Assembly (NCBI GenBank): GCA_021234155.1
Contig: JAJEKV010000035.1
Location: 5,098,224-5,162,223, forward strand
From: Isoetes taiwanensis
Lineage: Eukaryota; Streptophyta; Lycopodiopsida; Isoetales; Isoetaceae
Reading direction: 5' to 3'
Length of the DNA: 64,000 bases
Every line of letters begins with the position of its first letter. Within the stretch, counting starts at the first letter, position 1. The notes under the pieces were generated by a model that saw nothing but the letters and a program-made list of their open reading frames with translations, ran no database searches and was not told the origin of the DNA. The translations under genes were made by a program, and so were the position numbers. Shown piece after piece: positions 12,181-22,069 of this stretch.

Positions 12181-12349
12181 CTAATAGAATCCCTTTCTTT
12201 CTTGTTCAAATAATATCATTTTGTGTAGTTTGCTTGTAGGAGTTTGAAGAGGTAGTGCCATTACAAATGATATTACAATTGTCATAGGCAATAAACATGC
12301 ATTATCATTATCAAAATTATAAAAAGTATTGACAATACGAGTGATGCAA

Positions 12350-13038
12350 ATCGTGACATTTGCATCTGGAACTGGGTTTTTGCCAGTAGCTGGGTCCTTG
12401 TTTTTTGAAGATTCAGGCTTAAAAGGCTCAGGAGAGCTGGCCTTCGAAGTGCCAGATGACTTAAGCGTGACAGATATTGGTGTCGACTTTGGTGAAGAAG
12501 TCGCCTTCGAGCTGGCACTCGGTTCCAATTTTTTCTGCACAAGTTCCTTGGTTATATCCTTGCACCTGAAGCTATGTCCATTCGCGTGGGCATCTTGTCA
12601 TCCTTCATGGCCTTTATGGCCCAGTTTGGTGGTTTCTCGTCATTTGAAAGAAACTTTCTGCATGCACTGAAACCCAGCAGAATATCCTTGTTGCATGTTG
12701 GACCAACAGCTTCCAAGGATTCATAGGAAGGTTGTGGCCAGCCATAGCCTCTTGCGTCGTGATCCTTCTTACCAGCTTTAGACTTCGTTGCACTCGCCAT
12801 CATCATATTGGGGTCGTAATATTTTAGCTGCAAGACGTACTGCATGAACTGTCCCTGGGTGGTATCTTCAACGGAGCATAGAATAGCGTCTTCGACCTTT
12901 TTGGTGTTGCCTTCCCACATGTGTACTATTATTCCCAACTGCTCACCCACCTTATTCTTTTCACTTGATGATAAATAGGCACAAGTCCTTTCTTTTGTCG
13001 CCTTCCTTATGCGGCACACCTTGTAAAATTTCCATACA
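12350..13038 (-). pseudogene. Exon remnant of an unrecognised minus-strand gene, one frameshift
   Basis: Reading leftward from a possible acceptor (GGCAG at 13043-13039), an open frame runs to a stop at 12552 and includes WKFYKVCRIRK, VEDTTQGQFMQYVLQL and RKFLSNDEKPPNW. Near 12575-12600 a neighbouring frame takes over smoothly (FRCKDITKELVQKKLEP). It then gives a Ser/Pro/Lys-rich tail (SSPKSTPISVTLKSSGTS), which suggests a single-base frameshift. I do not recognise the family. It may be a 3' exon of the gene whose 5' exons lie at 13515-14255, but that link is inferred from position and strand only. Confidence 0.45.
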
Positions 13039-13514
13039 CTGCCTTTTATGAGACCCAGGTGTTACAATTTTCAACGGTATTACTTGTTTAGGTCATTCGA
13101 ATAATTCACCGTCTGCAAAGTTGATTAATTTGCTTAGTGACAATACCACCCGTTAAAAACTAAATCTAGATTTGGACGGAATCCATCATAAGTAAAATAA
13201 TAATGAAGCAAACAAGAGAAGCCTTGCTTGTCAAGATCGCCATGGCGATGCTGCCGAGCTCGTCCAAAAAGGTAGACTAGAAAAAAAAATATGCCAATGA
13301 TGACGGGGACGTGTTTATATTATCAAAATGTATGTATGTAATAGGAGTGCAACACTCCGTAGCGGTCATGACATCAGAAGCTCCGGTGCCGACAATGAAA
13401 ATGTTACATCGTCGGTCCGATGTCGGCTTCTATGCAAACGATCAAAACATTACATCATGATCCTCTTGCAACATCTCAAACAGCGAGAAGCCTCATTTGC
13501 TGGCATGGCCAAGT

Positions 13515-13790
13515 CTAAAAAAGTGAGTCAGGACCACAGGCATCCCCTAAGAAATTCCAACATCCTGCAAGTCCTATGTTGATAAGTCGACAACGGCGAC
13601 GTGAAAGACCCATTGCATAAGCGGGATACCTGAGCAAGCCTATGTAGCTAGATTGGGCTTGAAGAACCACGTCCTGATAGTCAATCAAGGGGGATGCCAC
13701 CAGAAGATCAAACAGGAGGTCCATCTCAACCCTCAGTAGATGGGCGAGTTCCAAGAATACGGAAATAAGGAAAAACCTGGAGGTGGGCAA
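13515..13790 (-). pseudogene. Exon homologous to one at 27480-27640, unknown family
   Basis: The frame contains RVEMDLLFDLLVASPLIDYQ and VVLQAQSSYIGLLRYPAYAM. A diverged copy on the same strand at about 27640-27480 gives AEMELLFSMLMAYPVTDHQD and VMIHTRYLYRSLLTYPAYV. Hydrophobic, tyrosine and proline positions are conserved, which supports real coding ancestry. The family is not recognised. The copy here shows no stop inside the conserved block. Confidence 0.5.
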
Positions 13791-13977
13791 GCGTAGTAGA
13801 TCCGTAGGAGCATCGAGAATGCTTTCTACTTTCTGTACGACATGACGCTACACAAGTACAAAAACCACCCAACCATTCTCTACTCTAGCATTGCTTGAAG
13901 ACGCCGCATCCGTCGCATTTCCTATGCAAGGCATAGAAAATCACTGTCAATAGGTTTACGGTAGCGAACCCTTGGAG

Positions 13978-14255
13978 CTACATGGTCTGGTAGGTATGTC
14001 TTGCAAGGATATGCATGGCTGCCTCTGTTAGAAATATTGGTGCTTCAGTAGTTACAACAGCTCGGAAGAAGCGTGGCTGCGATCCTTCCAACCTGGTGAA
14101 ACTGCCAAGGAACATCAATATTTGTAAGAGAGATCGAAATGGCGATCCTTGCGAGATCAAAACTATAGGGGAGAACACTACAACGCAGGTAGACTCTAAG
14201 CTACAGCTAAAAAAAGAAAAAAGTTACCTCTACGGGGTATTTTTCCTGGTGCCAT
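13978..14255 (-). pseudogene. 5' end of the same unknown gene: 28-nt first exon plus following region
   Basis: ATG at 14255-14253 opens a 28-nt exon (M-A-P-G-K-I-P-R-R) followed by a GTAACT donor at 14227. Two other copies of this exon occur at 28112-28085 and 28581-28554, each exactly 28 nt and each followed by GTATGT. Downstream, about 14170-13978, lies a poorly conserved stretch with GGATCGCCAT-like words that also appear near the second copy. The function is unknown. Confidence 0.5.
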
Positions 14256-14451
14256 CGAGACCTTGGCAGCGCAGGCGATCGAGGGTTTCTTGTTGGCGCT
14301 CGCGTAGTCTTAAACCGCAGAAGTTAGCGCTAAATATAGTGTTTACTGTCACAATTAATGCTCCATAATGGCGCATGTCATTATTACGGAGGGTGAATTA
14401 ATTTCGTATTTAGAGAGCGTGCGGGTGAGATATAATAGGTAGATCGAATAT

Positions 14452-14829
14452 TTTCTCTGGCAACTGGACATATTTCAGGAGCGCATATCAATCCAGCAGT
14501 TACTCTTGCCTTTGCTACTTTTTGCCATTTCCCATGGGGCCATGTAAGATTAACATGATGATCTACATAAATTTAGATGGTCTTTTGCTGTTTTCTTTGC
14601 ATATCCAAATTCTGAGCTTAAATATCCTTTTCAGGTTCCATTCTACATTGTGTCCTAGACCCTGGGGTCTTTGCTGGCCTCATTTGCACTAAAGATTTTG
14701 TATTCACCTGCAGAGTCACTGGGTGTGACAGTTCCCGCTAACAGTGAACTGCAATCCTTTTTCTTCGAGATTCTGATTACATCCATACTGATGTTTATTA
14801 TAACCTCAGTTGCAACTGATACAAAAGCT
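14452..14829 (+). pseudogene. NIP aquaporin exon pair, unit 1 (stop in second exon)
   Basis: Exon a (about 14454-14543) encodes [20 protein letters not shown] and CHFPWGH, the first NPA loop of a NOD26-like intrinsic protein, and ends at a GTAAGA donor. Exon b (14635-14829, 65 codons) starts after TTTTCAG with VPFYIVS, continues TLGSLLASFALKILYSP and FFFEILIT, and ends at a GTGAGT donor. A TAG at 14656-14658 replaces the Gln seen in unit 2. NIPs are membrane channels for water and small solutes such as silicic or boric acid. No other NIP exon was found in the window, so this is a fragment. Phases across the intron are consistent. Confidence 0.8.
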
Positions 14830-15062
14830 GTGAGTTCCATGCAACATTATTCCATGATAAGATTATATGTATTTTTAGCTTTTACTAATTTTAATAATTT
14901 ATTCAATTTATCGTTAGATCAAAAGTATGATGGTTACTAAAGCATAAAATTGCTTTCTAATTTAAATTTCACTTTAATCTATTTTTACTTTTGAATTAAA
15001 ATGTTATTTTTTTTTTAAATATTTAAAGAAGAAAATTTTAGATTGAAATTAATCAAATGTTT

Positions 15063-15067
15063 ATGTT
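15063..15067 (+). repeat. 5-bp target-site duplication, left
   Basis: ATGTT directly precedes TGTGACG at the left end of the composite chromovirus insertion and recurs at 25572-25576, directly after the terminal CATGACA. Five bases is the usual length for Ty3/gypsy. Confidence 0.75.
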
Positions 15068-15699
15068 TGTGACGACCATATAGATATTCGTATCATACGA
15101 ACATTATACTCCTATGTACAGAAGATGGTCGTCACACGGATGCAAAAGGGTAGTTGCACAAGACAGGGTTTGAACTTAGTTGCGAGTCACACACCCTTGC
15201 CAAGTGCGCTACCAATATTTGTTGAAGACATTCCTTCACGTCTTTCTCATATGTGGGACTATCTCCAGAAGGTTCTAGAATGTTCTAGAACCTAAATGCA
15301 TGCGGGACACTTGGCGCGATCCCATCCATTGGAGTGGCGCAATCCTGACTGTTGGTCTAGATATATAAGGAGGCACCTCCTTCTTGTCAAACCATTCCAG
15401 TTCAACGCCAGTCTTGAGCCTTCTAGGCATCTGTCTTGTATTCCTGCTTGCCTTCGGGCTATTGTATTATTGATTCCTGTTCATATATCAGATTCTTTGC
15501 CGATCTTGGCGTATTTCTTCCGTATTTCTTGCGTATTTTCCACGTATTTTCCTTGTTTTTCGAGTCCTTCTTGCCTTCGGGCTATCGTATTCTTGATTCC
15601 TGTTCATATATCAGATTCTTTGTCGATCTTGGCATATTTCTTCCGTATTTTTTGCGTATTTTCCACGTATTTTCCTTGTTTTCGAGTAGGTTCATGACA
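15068..15699 (+). repeat. Outer left LTR of the composite, with internal tandem duplication
   Basis: It matches 25053-25571 but is about 113 bp longer. A stretch beginning CCTTCGGGCTAT and ending near TTCCTTGTTTTCGAG is present twice (about 15450-15567 and 15572-15686). A small deletion near 15178 removes most of the tRNA-like B-box region found in the other LTRs. TATA-like ATATATAAGG lies at 15361-15370. Confidence 0.85.
15361..15370 (+). promoter_or_regulatory. TATA box of the chromovirus LTR
   Basis: ATATATAAGG follows TCTAG here and is repeated in the right LTR at 25356-25365. It is also present, inverted, in both minus-strand LTRs (near 15742 and 20996). Conservation in all four LTRs supports a core promoter. 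Confidence 0.55.
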
Positions 15700-16049
15700 G
15701 TTTGAACCGGAATGGTTTGACAAGAAGGAGGTGCCTCCTTATATATCTAGACCAACAGTCAGGATTGCGCCACTCCAATGGATGGGATCGCGCCAAGTGT
15801 CCCGCATGCATTTAGGTTCTAGAACATTCTAGAACCTTCTGGAGATAGTCCCACATATGAGAAAGACGTGAAGGAATGTCTTCAACAAATATTGGTAGTG
15901 CACTTGGCAAGGGTGTGTGACTCGCAACTGGAAGGTTGCGAGTTCAAACCCTGTCTTGTGCAACTACCCTTTTGCATCCGCGTGACGACCATCTTTTGTA
16001 CATACGAGTATAATGATCGTATGATACGAATATCCGTATGGTCGTCACA
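15700..16049 (-). repeat. Truncated 3' LTR of the minus-strand chromovirus copy
   Basis: Read on the minus strand it starts TGTGACGACC at 16049 and follows the LTR as far as TTCCGGTTCAA near 15702, then abuts the end of the outer left LTR. About 165 bp expected at its 3' end are missing, so the two LTRs meet in opposite orientation. Confidence 0.85.
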
Positions 16050-16413
16050 CCATCCCCCTCCTACGACGGCGACGAGTCCTCGAAACTGGGGCCGGAGTAC
16101 TCAAACTTGGCTTGTTCGGGTAACGTTGGTGAAACTCCGCAATTTTGTCAGGCGCATTAGTCAGATTCTCGGCAGGCTCCCAGGTTCTATCACTTGGCGA
16201 GTAACCTTCCCAATCAACAAAGTAATACAATCGTCGACGGAGAAACTTGGAGTCCAGAATCTCTCGAACCTCGGACTCCTCATGATCATCAATCTCGACT
16301 GATGGTGGAGGTGGAGGTACGCGATCCGGAAATGGATTCGCCATATAACACTGGGTGAAGCCAAACTGATGACGGAAGTTCCAGACGAAAAGCAGCATCA
16401 CCAACTCGGTCAA
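16045..16413 (-). pseudogene. Chromodomain at the C-terminus of chromovirus polyprotein (minus copy)
   Basis: The frame of 122 codons contains EVREILDSKFLRRRLYYFVD followed by WEGYSPSDRTWEPAENL: a canonical chromodomain with the aromatic Y/F, W and W positions that bind methyl-lysine, plus a C-terminal helix (NAPDKIAEFHQRYP). It is preceded by the proline-rich end of integrase and ends in an Arg-rich tail. Chromodomains target integration to heterochromatin. The TGA stop is formed by the first bases of the LTR (GGTGTGA), so the polyprotein ends at the LTR border with no intervening untranslated region. The domain itself is undamaged. Confidence 0.85.
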
Positions 16414-16439
16414 TGATCCGATAGGGACCTAAGCGCCGG

Positions 16440-17777
16440 TAGTCAAGCTTTGTTACAGTAGCGGTAGCGGCAAATCCCGACGCAAGAGCCAGACAAGATC
16501 ACCAACTGCAAAATGAGGAGCGTCCTGACGATGCTGATCTGCATGATAACGATAACGTGTTTGGGCCTGGAGAAGATGGTGCTGAAGATCATCCTGGAGC
16601 ATCGCGAGAGCTTCTCGAGCTTGTCCACCGACCTTTGACCGGATTGACCGAAAGTCATATCCGGGGAGCAATCAAAGACCACCGGGGATGCATGCCGAAA
16701 TTAATAAAGAATGGAGTCTCGGCTCTGTGGAGGCATGGACAAATTATTATAAGCAAATTTCCGCCCGGTAGCCAATCAACCCGTCATCCTGGCGATAATT
16801 GATGAAGCATCGCAAATATCTTGCTCAAGGGTTTGATTAGTGCGCTCCACACATCCCATTGGTCTCGGATGATGTCCCAAGAGAGCGAAACGTTCCACAT
16901 GCAAGAGTTGCAATAGACGCTTCCAAAATGGCCACAAATTGAGGGCCGCGGTCTCTGACAATGTTATCTGGTAAGCCATGGAGTCGAATCACCTCTCGAA
17001 GCAAGAGAACCGTTGTGTCTTCACTAGAGATAGAAGTGCTGCAAGGAATGAAATGTGCCATCTTGGAAAAAGCGGTCAAAACAACAACAAGGATGGCGTC
17101 ATGGCTCGGGAGGATGGAAGCTTCGACAATAAAATCCAATCGAAAGACTCTTCCAAGGACCGGCCGAACTGGTAAAGGCTGAAGCGTGCCATGAGGAAGA
17201 TGCCTTGGAACCTTGGCTCGACAACAGATGTCACAGGATCGAATAAAAGCTTCGACGGAGCGGCGAAGACACGCCACCAATACTCTCGACTAATAAGTTC
17301 AAGAGTCTTGGCTACTCCAAAGTGTCCGACCAGAAGTGAATCATGGCAAGCCTGAAGAACCTGAAGCCTAGAAGCACCATCTGGCACATATAGAAGCCCA
17401 TCACGGAGCAGGAGTCCATCTCGAACCTCAAAACGATCATAGTCTGATCCCATCCGCTGAGAAGATGATGCAGCGCCAATGTGTGAGAATACATCTTGAG
17501 CCAATGGATCGGGAGGGCGAGATGCTCGAACAGACTCCAACAAGGTCAGATCATGAGGCCTCTCGAACAAAGTGAGAGCCATAAAACTGGAACCGTCAGG
17601 CCCTAAAATAATCTGTGATTGCTGATCATATGCAGGATCACCTAGTTTGGGCTCAAGGTAGGAGCGTCGAGACAAGGCATCAGGCTTTCCTTGGAGGGAT
17701 CCAGGACGGTACTTGATCACGAAATCAATCCGGGATAATACTTGAGTATGCCACCGGGCCTGGCGACGGTTGAGCAC
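16440..17777 (-). pseudogene. Chromovirus integrase (minus copy), frameshifted
   Basis: The upstream frame (17777-17076) includes the tail of RNase H/connection (FVIKYRPGSLQGKPDALSRR) and the zinc-binding region (LQACHDSLLVGHFGVAKTLE). The next frame (17280-16837) has the second half (FIRSCDICCRAKVPRHLPHG), [19 protein letters not shown], and NIVRDRGPQF with the second Asp. The glutamate region (GCVERTNQTLEQD) is in yet another frame at 16979-16776. At least three frame breaks make it inactive. The C-terminal linker reads to 16443. Confidence 0.85.
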
Positions 17778-18915
17778 TCGAAAGCGGTGAAAAATATTCG
17801 AGATTTCGGTGATCCGTGTAGACTGTGACCTTATAAGGAGATCCCTCCAGAAACGCGTCTCCCCCCTCGAAAGAATCCACTATCGCCAACAACTCCTTGT
17901 CATAAATGGGATAGTTGATTTCAGCACAAGCTTTTCGTGAATGATAGGCGATTGGATGCAATTCATGGTCATCCCCTCCCCGTGACAGATCCCACCAAAG
18001 CGCCAAAATCAGAAGCATACTCGCTTCAACAACATATGGGCGCAAAGGATGCATGAGCAAGAACCGCGCCGTGGTGAAAGCATGCTTCGTGGTAACAAAA
18101 GCGATTCCGCTTCCACGGTCCATTCGAATGGCACGTCCTTGACAGTGAGGCGTGTCAAAGGAAGAGCAATCTCCGAATAATCCCGGATGAAACGCCGATA
18201 AAAATTGGCAAACCCAAGAAAACACTGAACACCGCGAACGGATGAAGGTGTTTGCCACTCCAGAACAGTGCTGACCTTTTCGGGGTCCATAGAGACTCCA
18301 TGTGGAGTCATGCGATAGCCAAGGAACTCCACATTATCCTGCTCGAACTGACACTTCTCAAGTTTGGCATATAACCCATGCTCACGAAGCTTCTGAAGGA
18401 CCTGTCGAACATGCCTCTCATATTCGTCGAGAGTCTTAGAATAAACAAGAATATCATCCAGATAGATGATAACAAAAGTGTCTAAGAACTCTCGAAAAAC
18501 ATCATTGGCCATATGCTGGAACACTGCCGGGGCATTGGTAAGTCCAAATGGCATAACTGTGTACTCGAAATGGCCATACCGAGTACGATTGAAGTCGCTC
18601 CAACAACTCTGGGATTAGAGGAAGCGGATACCGATTCGGGACCGTGATTTTGTTGAGGCCGCGATAATCAACGACCAGCCGTAGCGAATCATCCTTCTTT
18701 TTGACAAAGAAGATAGGCGCTCCAGCCGGGGACTGAGAATGTCGAATGAAGCCAGTGGCTAGATTCTCCTCAATATAATCCCGCAAAACCTTTAATTCAG
18801 CAGAAGATAAACCATATATCGGACCATATGGCGGCGGCGTCCCCGGCTGCAAATCAATAGGACAATCATATGGACGATGCTCTGGGAGTTTACTGGCCTT
18901 GACTTTGTCAAACAC
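17725..18915 (-). pseudogene. Chromovirus reverse transcriptase and RNase H (minus copy), internal deletion
   Basis: The N-terminal RT frame (18915-18502) has [40 protein letters not shown] and [15 protein letters not shown]. The block that should carry the first catalytic Asp (present at about 22431-22540 in the plus copy) is missing. The frame resumes at 18554 with [13 protein letters not shown] and [13 protein letters not shown] (the catalytic DD pair), then [12 protein letters not shown] and [15 protein letters not shown]. RNase H follows with HELHPIAYHSRK, NYPIYDKELLAIVDSFEG and KVTVYTDHRNLEYF, again across a frame break. The copy cannot make active RT. Confidence 0.85.
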
Positions 18916-18945
18916 ATCACTGAACTCGGATCTTGCCTTCTAGAT

Positions 18946-19293
18946 TTATCGAACTCGCGAAGAGAAATCTTGAGATCTGGCCCGAGGGCATGAAGAAGCC
19001 TGCATAAAAAGCGGGATCGTGGAACATGAGCGTGGAATAGGAACGTGAGCAGGAGCAATTGGAACATGAACTGGAGCAGAAACAGGGACTGGATCAAGAG
19101 TTGGAGCAAGAACAGAGACTGGAGCAAGAACTGGAGCAGGAACAGGAACCAGAACTGGAGCAGAAACTGGAGCTGGGGCTGGGACATCATCAAGAATATG
19201 ATCAGAATCTGGGGTATGAACTGGAGCAGAGGCAAGAGGCGGATCAGAACATGGAACAGCAAGGACGGAGTCATGGGCCCACGACAATCGCAC
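18946..19293 (-). pseudogene. Pro/Val/Ala-repeat linker between protease and RT
   Basis: This frame is a low-complexity run of P-V and A-P units (APVLVPVPAPVLAPVSVLAP and similar) built from GCTCCAGTT-like hexamers. It lies between the protease and RT domains of the minus copy. The region is also present but scrambled at about 21640-21900 in the plus copy. It is a spacer, not a domain. Its antisense strand yields a spurious Trp/Asn/Glu-rich frame. Confidence 0.6.
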
Positions 19294-19329
19294 CTGGGAT
19301 CAAGTCGACCCGGTGTAGAGACCTGATCT

Positions 19330-19742
19330 GCTGATGAACTGGAACTAGAGCTAGAGCCAGCAAATCGAAATGATCTAGTACGCCAATCAATCTGTGGGTT
19401 ATGTAGCTCAAGCCAGGGCAGACCCAAGACTATTGGCGCATGAGGGCTAGCAATGAGATTGAAGGAAATACTACAAGAAACTCCCTCGAACAAAACCTGA
19501 AGAGGCGCAGTACATTCTGTGACTGCACCCGAGGAGATCTCCCGTCCATCAATCACTTCAACAGAGGCAGGATGCTCAACCTTGCTTCTAGGGATGGCGT
19601 GCTTACTGGCGAACGCACTATCCATAAAGCAAGCATTTGCACCACAATCAAGTTGCGCCAACACTTGTAATTCTCCAACTTCTGATTTCAATGATATAGG
19701 GATGAAGAATGCCTTGCTGACCTTATCCGATGGAATAAACAT
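19330..19742 (-). pseudogene. Chromovirus aspartic protease (minus copy)
   Basis: The frame reads ELQVLAQLDCGANACFMDSA, then VIDGREISSG and HAPIVLGLPWLELHNPQIDW, in the order of a Ty3/gypsy retropepsin. The catalytic triplet is D-C-G instead of D-S-G or D-T-G. A frameshift near 19300 separates it from the linker frame. Its role would be to cleave the Gag-Pol polyprotein. The wording LGLPWL..HNP.IDW is typical of Sushi/Tcn1-type elements. Confidence 0.75.
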
Positions 19743-19829
19743 GTCAGGAAATGTGGAAGGAGTCCGTGAAAAAGCGCGGCCCGGTAGAGACTCCTACTAC
19801 TCGGACCGGCCCCTGAAGTTTTCCGACTG

Positions 19830-20730
19830 ATTTAAGCGCTTCACAGGGCATCCACGAGCGATATGACCAGCTCCTCCACAGTAGAGGCAAAGATTAGCCT
19901 CTCTCCGACGCTGCTTCTCGGCGGCAGATAAGGGTCCTCGAACTGCCCGATCAATGCATATAGGCTCAGTCCGGATCGCTGGATTCTACGAGATGAGACC
20001 GGGAAAGGCGTGAAAGGCTGGCGCTTGTGTAATTGGAAAGACCTCGACTACGTCTCTCTCTTGCCTACGCCTCGAAGAGCCGATTATCACATCGAACTAC
20101 AAAAATGATGGCTTCTTCCAAACTCGGGGATCCTCCATAGACAACAACATATCTTTGACATCCTCTCGTAACCCCTTCGAAACAATCTCGGTGCAATATC
20201 ATCCCGTGGTAGTATCTACCGCATTTGACGAAATTCTGATGCATATATCAAGCCGGGCGAGCCTTGCCTTAAGTTGCAAAGTTTTGTGGCTAATTGTCTT
20301 GGCGACGATCGGTGTCTCCAAAGCATGCTTCGAAGTTCTGCAGTGAAAGCGGCAAAATCTTGCAACTCGGGGCTCCTTTCTCCAATAAAGGAGCAAACCA
20401 ACTTAGAGCTGGCCCCGTGAGAAGAAGAGAACCAATCAGCCCCACTTGTTCTTGAGTCATGGGATATCTATGAGGATGGAGTCAATCACAAGCCCGATCG
20501 ATTCAAAACCACCGAGCTTGGACCGAAAAGCCGTCAAACTTCTCAAAGTTGATCTTAGGATCCGATAGCCTCAATCCCGAAGCTAGAAGCAGATTCATGT
20601 GAAGCAATACGCCCTTTAAGCTCTTTATTGTCCAACCGCAATCTGGCGGCATACTTGAACAAGCCGTTGGACCTCTTTGTAATAAAGTCGGAACCTCCTC
20701 CATAGATATAAAAACACTAAATACGAGCAA
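19830..20730 (-). pseudogene. Chromovirus gag (minus copy), degenerate
   Basis: The N-terminal frame (20730-20503) contains LSDPKINFEKFDG, a common gag opening. The middle pieces at 20401-20199 read FIGERSPELQDFAAFTAELR in one frame. A zinc knuckle CLYCGGAGHIARGC (C-X2-C-X4-H-X4-C) is encoded at about 19893-19845. Several stops interrupt it. The plus copy has lost this region entirely. Confidence 0.65.
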
Positions 20731-20787
20731 AACAATGCTTAGGATCGAGGCGAGGCAAAAGAACCGGTAAGGGATTCCGGTTGACCG

Positions 20788-21307
20788 GCCATGAACCTAC
20801 TCAAAAACAAGGAAAATACGTGGAAAATACGCAAGAAATACGGAAGAAATAAGCCAAGTTCGCAAAAGAATCGATATATGAACAGAATCAATAATACAAT
20901 AGCCCGAAGGCAAAGCGGGAATACAAGACGGATGCCTAGAAGGCTCAAGACCGGGCGTTGAACCGAATGGTTTGACAAGAAGGAGGTGCCTCCTTATATA
21001 TCTAGACCAACAATCGATTGCCGCCACTCCAATGGATGGGATCGCCAAGTGTCCCGCAAGATGCATTTAGGTTCTAGAACATTCTAGAACCTTCCGGAGA
21101 TAGTCCCACATATGAGAAAGACGTGAAGGAATGTCTTCAACAAATATTGGTAGTGCACTTGGCAGGGTGTGTGACTCGCGAATCGAAGGTTGCGAGTTCA
21201 AACCCCTCGCCTTGTGCAACTACCCTTTTGCATCCGTGTGGCGACCATCTTTTTGTACATACGCAGTATAATGATCGTGTGATACGAATATCCGTATGGT
21301 CGCCCCG
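20788..21307 (-). repeat. 5' LTR of the minus-strand chromovirus copy
   Basis: Read on the minus strand it runs from a slightly degraded TGTGACG-like start near 21307 to GGTTCAT near 20790. It contains the same TATA, CCTTCTTGTCAAACCATTC and CGTATTTTCC blocks as the other LTRs. Both ends are mildly diverged from the outer LTRs. Confidence 0.8.
21151..21212 (+). other. tRNA-like segment (A box and B box) inside the chromovirus LTR, antisense to the element
   Basis: Here TGGTAGTGCACTTGG resembles an internal Pol III A box, and GAGTTCAAACC about 40 bases later resembles a B box (GTTCAAACC). The same pair occurs inverted in the right outer LTR (about 25205-25144) and directly in the truncated LTR (about 15890-15952). 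The left outer LTR has lost part of the B-box half. The arrangement resembles a tRNA-derived SINE head embedded in the LTR. A complete cloverleaf is not evident, so this is not called a tRNA gene. Confidence 0.5.
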
Positions 21308-21315
21308 CTTACCGA

Positions 21316-22060
21316 AGTGATTGATGGGCGGAGATTTCCTCGGGTGCGATCCGCCGAGAATGTAATCGCCTCTTGTTTTGTTCAAGGGAGTTTCTTGTCG
21401 TTATTTCCTTCAATCTCATTGCTAGCCCTCATGCGCCAATAGTCTTGGGTCTGCCCTCGCCTCGAGCTACATAATTCGCAGATTGATTGGCGTGCTAGAT
21501 CATTTCGATTTCTTTGGTTCTAGCTCTAGTTCCGGTTCATCTGCCGGACAGTCTCTACACCAACATCGACTTCGATCCGCGGGAGTATCGTGGGCCCCCA
21601 CTCCGTCCTTCTTTTTCCATGTTACGATCCGCCTCTTGCCTCGCTCCGGTTCATGCCCCAGTTAAGATCATATTTTTGATGATGTCCCGGCTCCAGCTCC
21701 GGTTTTGCTCCGGTTCCAGTTTACGTTTCTGCTCCAGTTCTTGCTCTAGTCTCGGTTCTTGCTCCAAATTCTTGATCCAAATCCCCTTTCTCGCTCTAGC
21801 TCTTGATCCAGGTCCCTCGTTTACGCTCTCCAGGTTCTTGATCTAGTTCATGCTCCAGTTCATGTTCCCATTGCTCCCGCCACGTTCACGATTTCCTCGC
21901 CATGTTCCTACTCCCCGCTCTTGTAGAGGCTTCTTCATGCTCTCGCCAGATCTCAAGATTTCTCTTCGTGAATTCGATAAATCTAGAAGGCAAGATCCAC
22001 GCTCAAGATTTGCAATTCAGGTTCACCCGTCATTTAGCTCGGCACCATCGGCTTTGCTCA
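21316..22060 (+). pseudogene. Protease 3' part and linker of the plus-strand chromovirus copy
   Basis: It begins abruptly inside protease (EVIDGR near 21317, ELHNSQIDWRARSFRF near 21467-21515), directly after the inverted LTR. Everything upstream (gag and the catalytic Asp region) is missing. The proline-rich linker follows in scrambled frames, then SPDLKISLREFDKS (about 21940-21985), which matches the minus copy before RT. Confidence 0.7.
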
Positions 22061-22069
22061 ATGCTCCCG

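Noticed and set aside
19045-19334. Two plus-strand frames rich in Trp/Asn/Arg or Glu/Gln repeats.
   Set aside because: They are the antisense of the Pro/Val repeat spacer of the minus-strand chromovirus.
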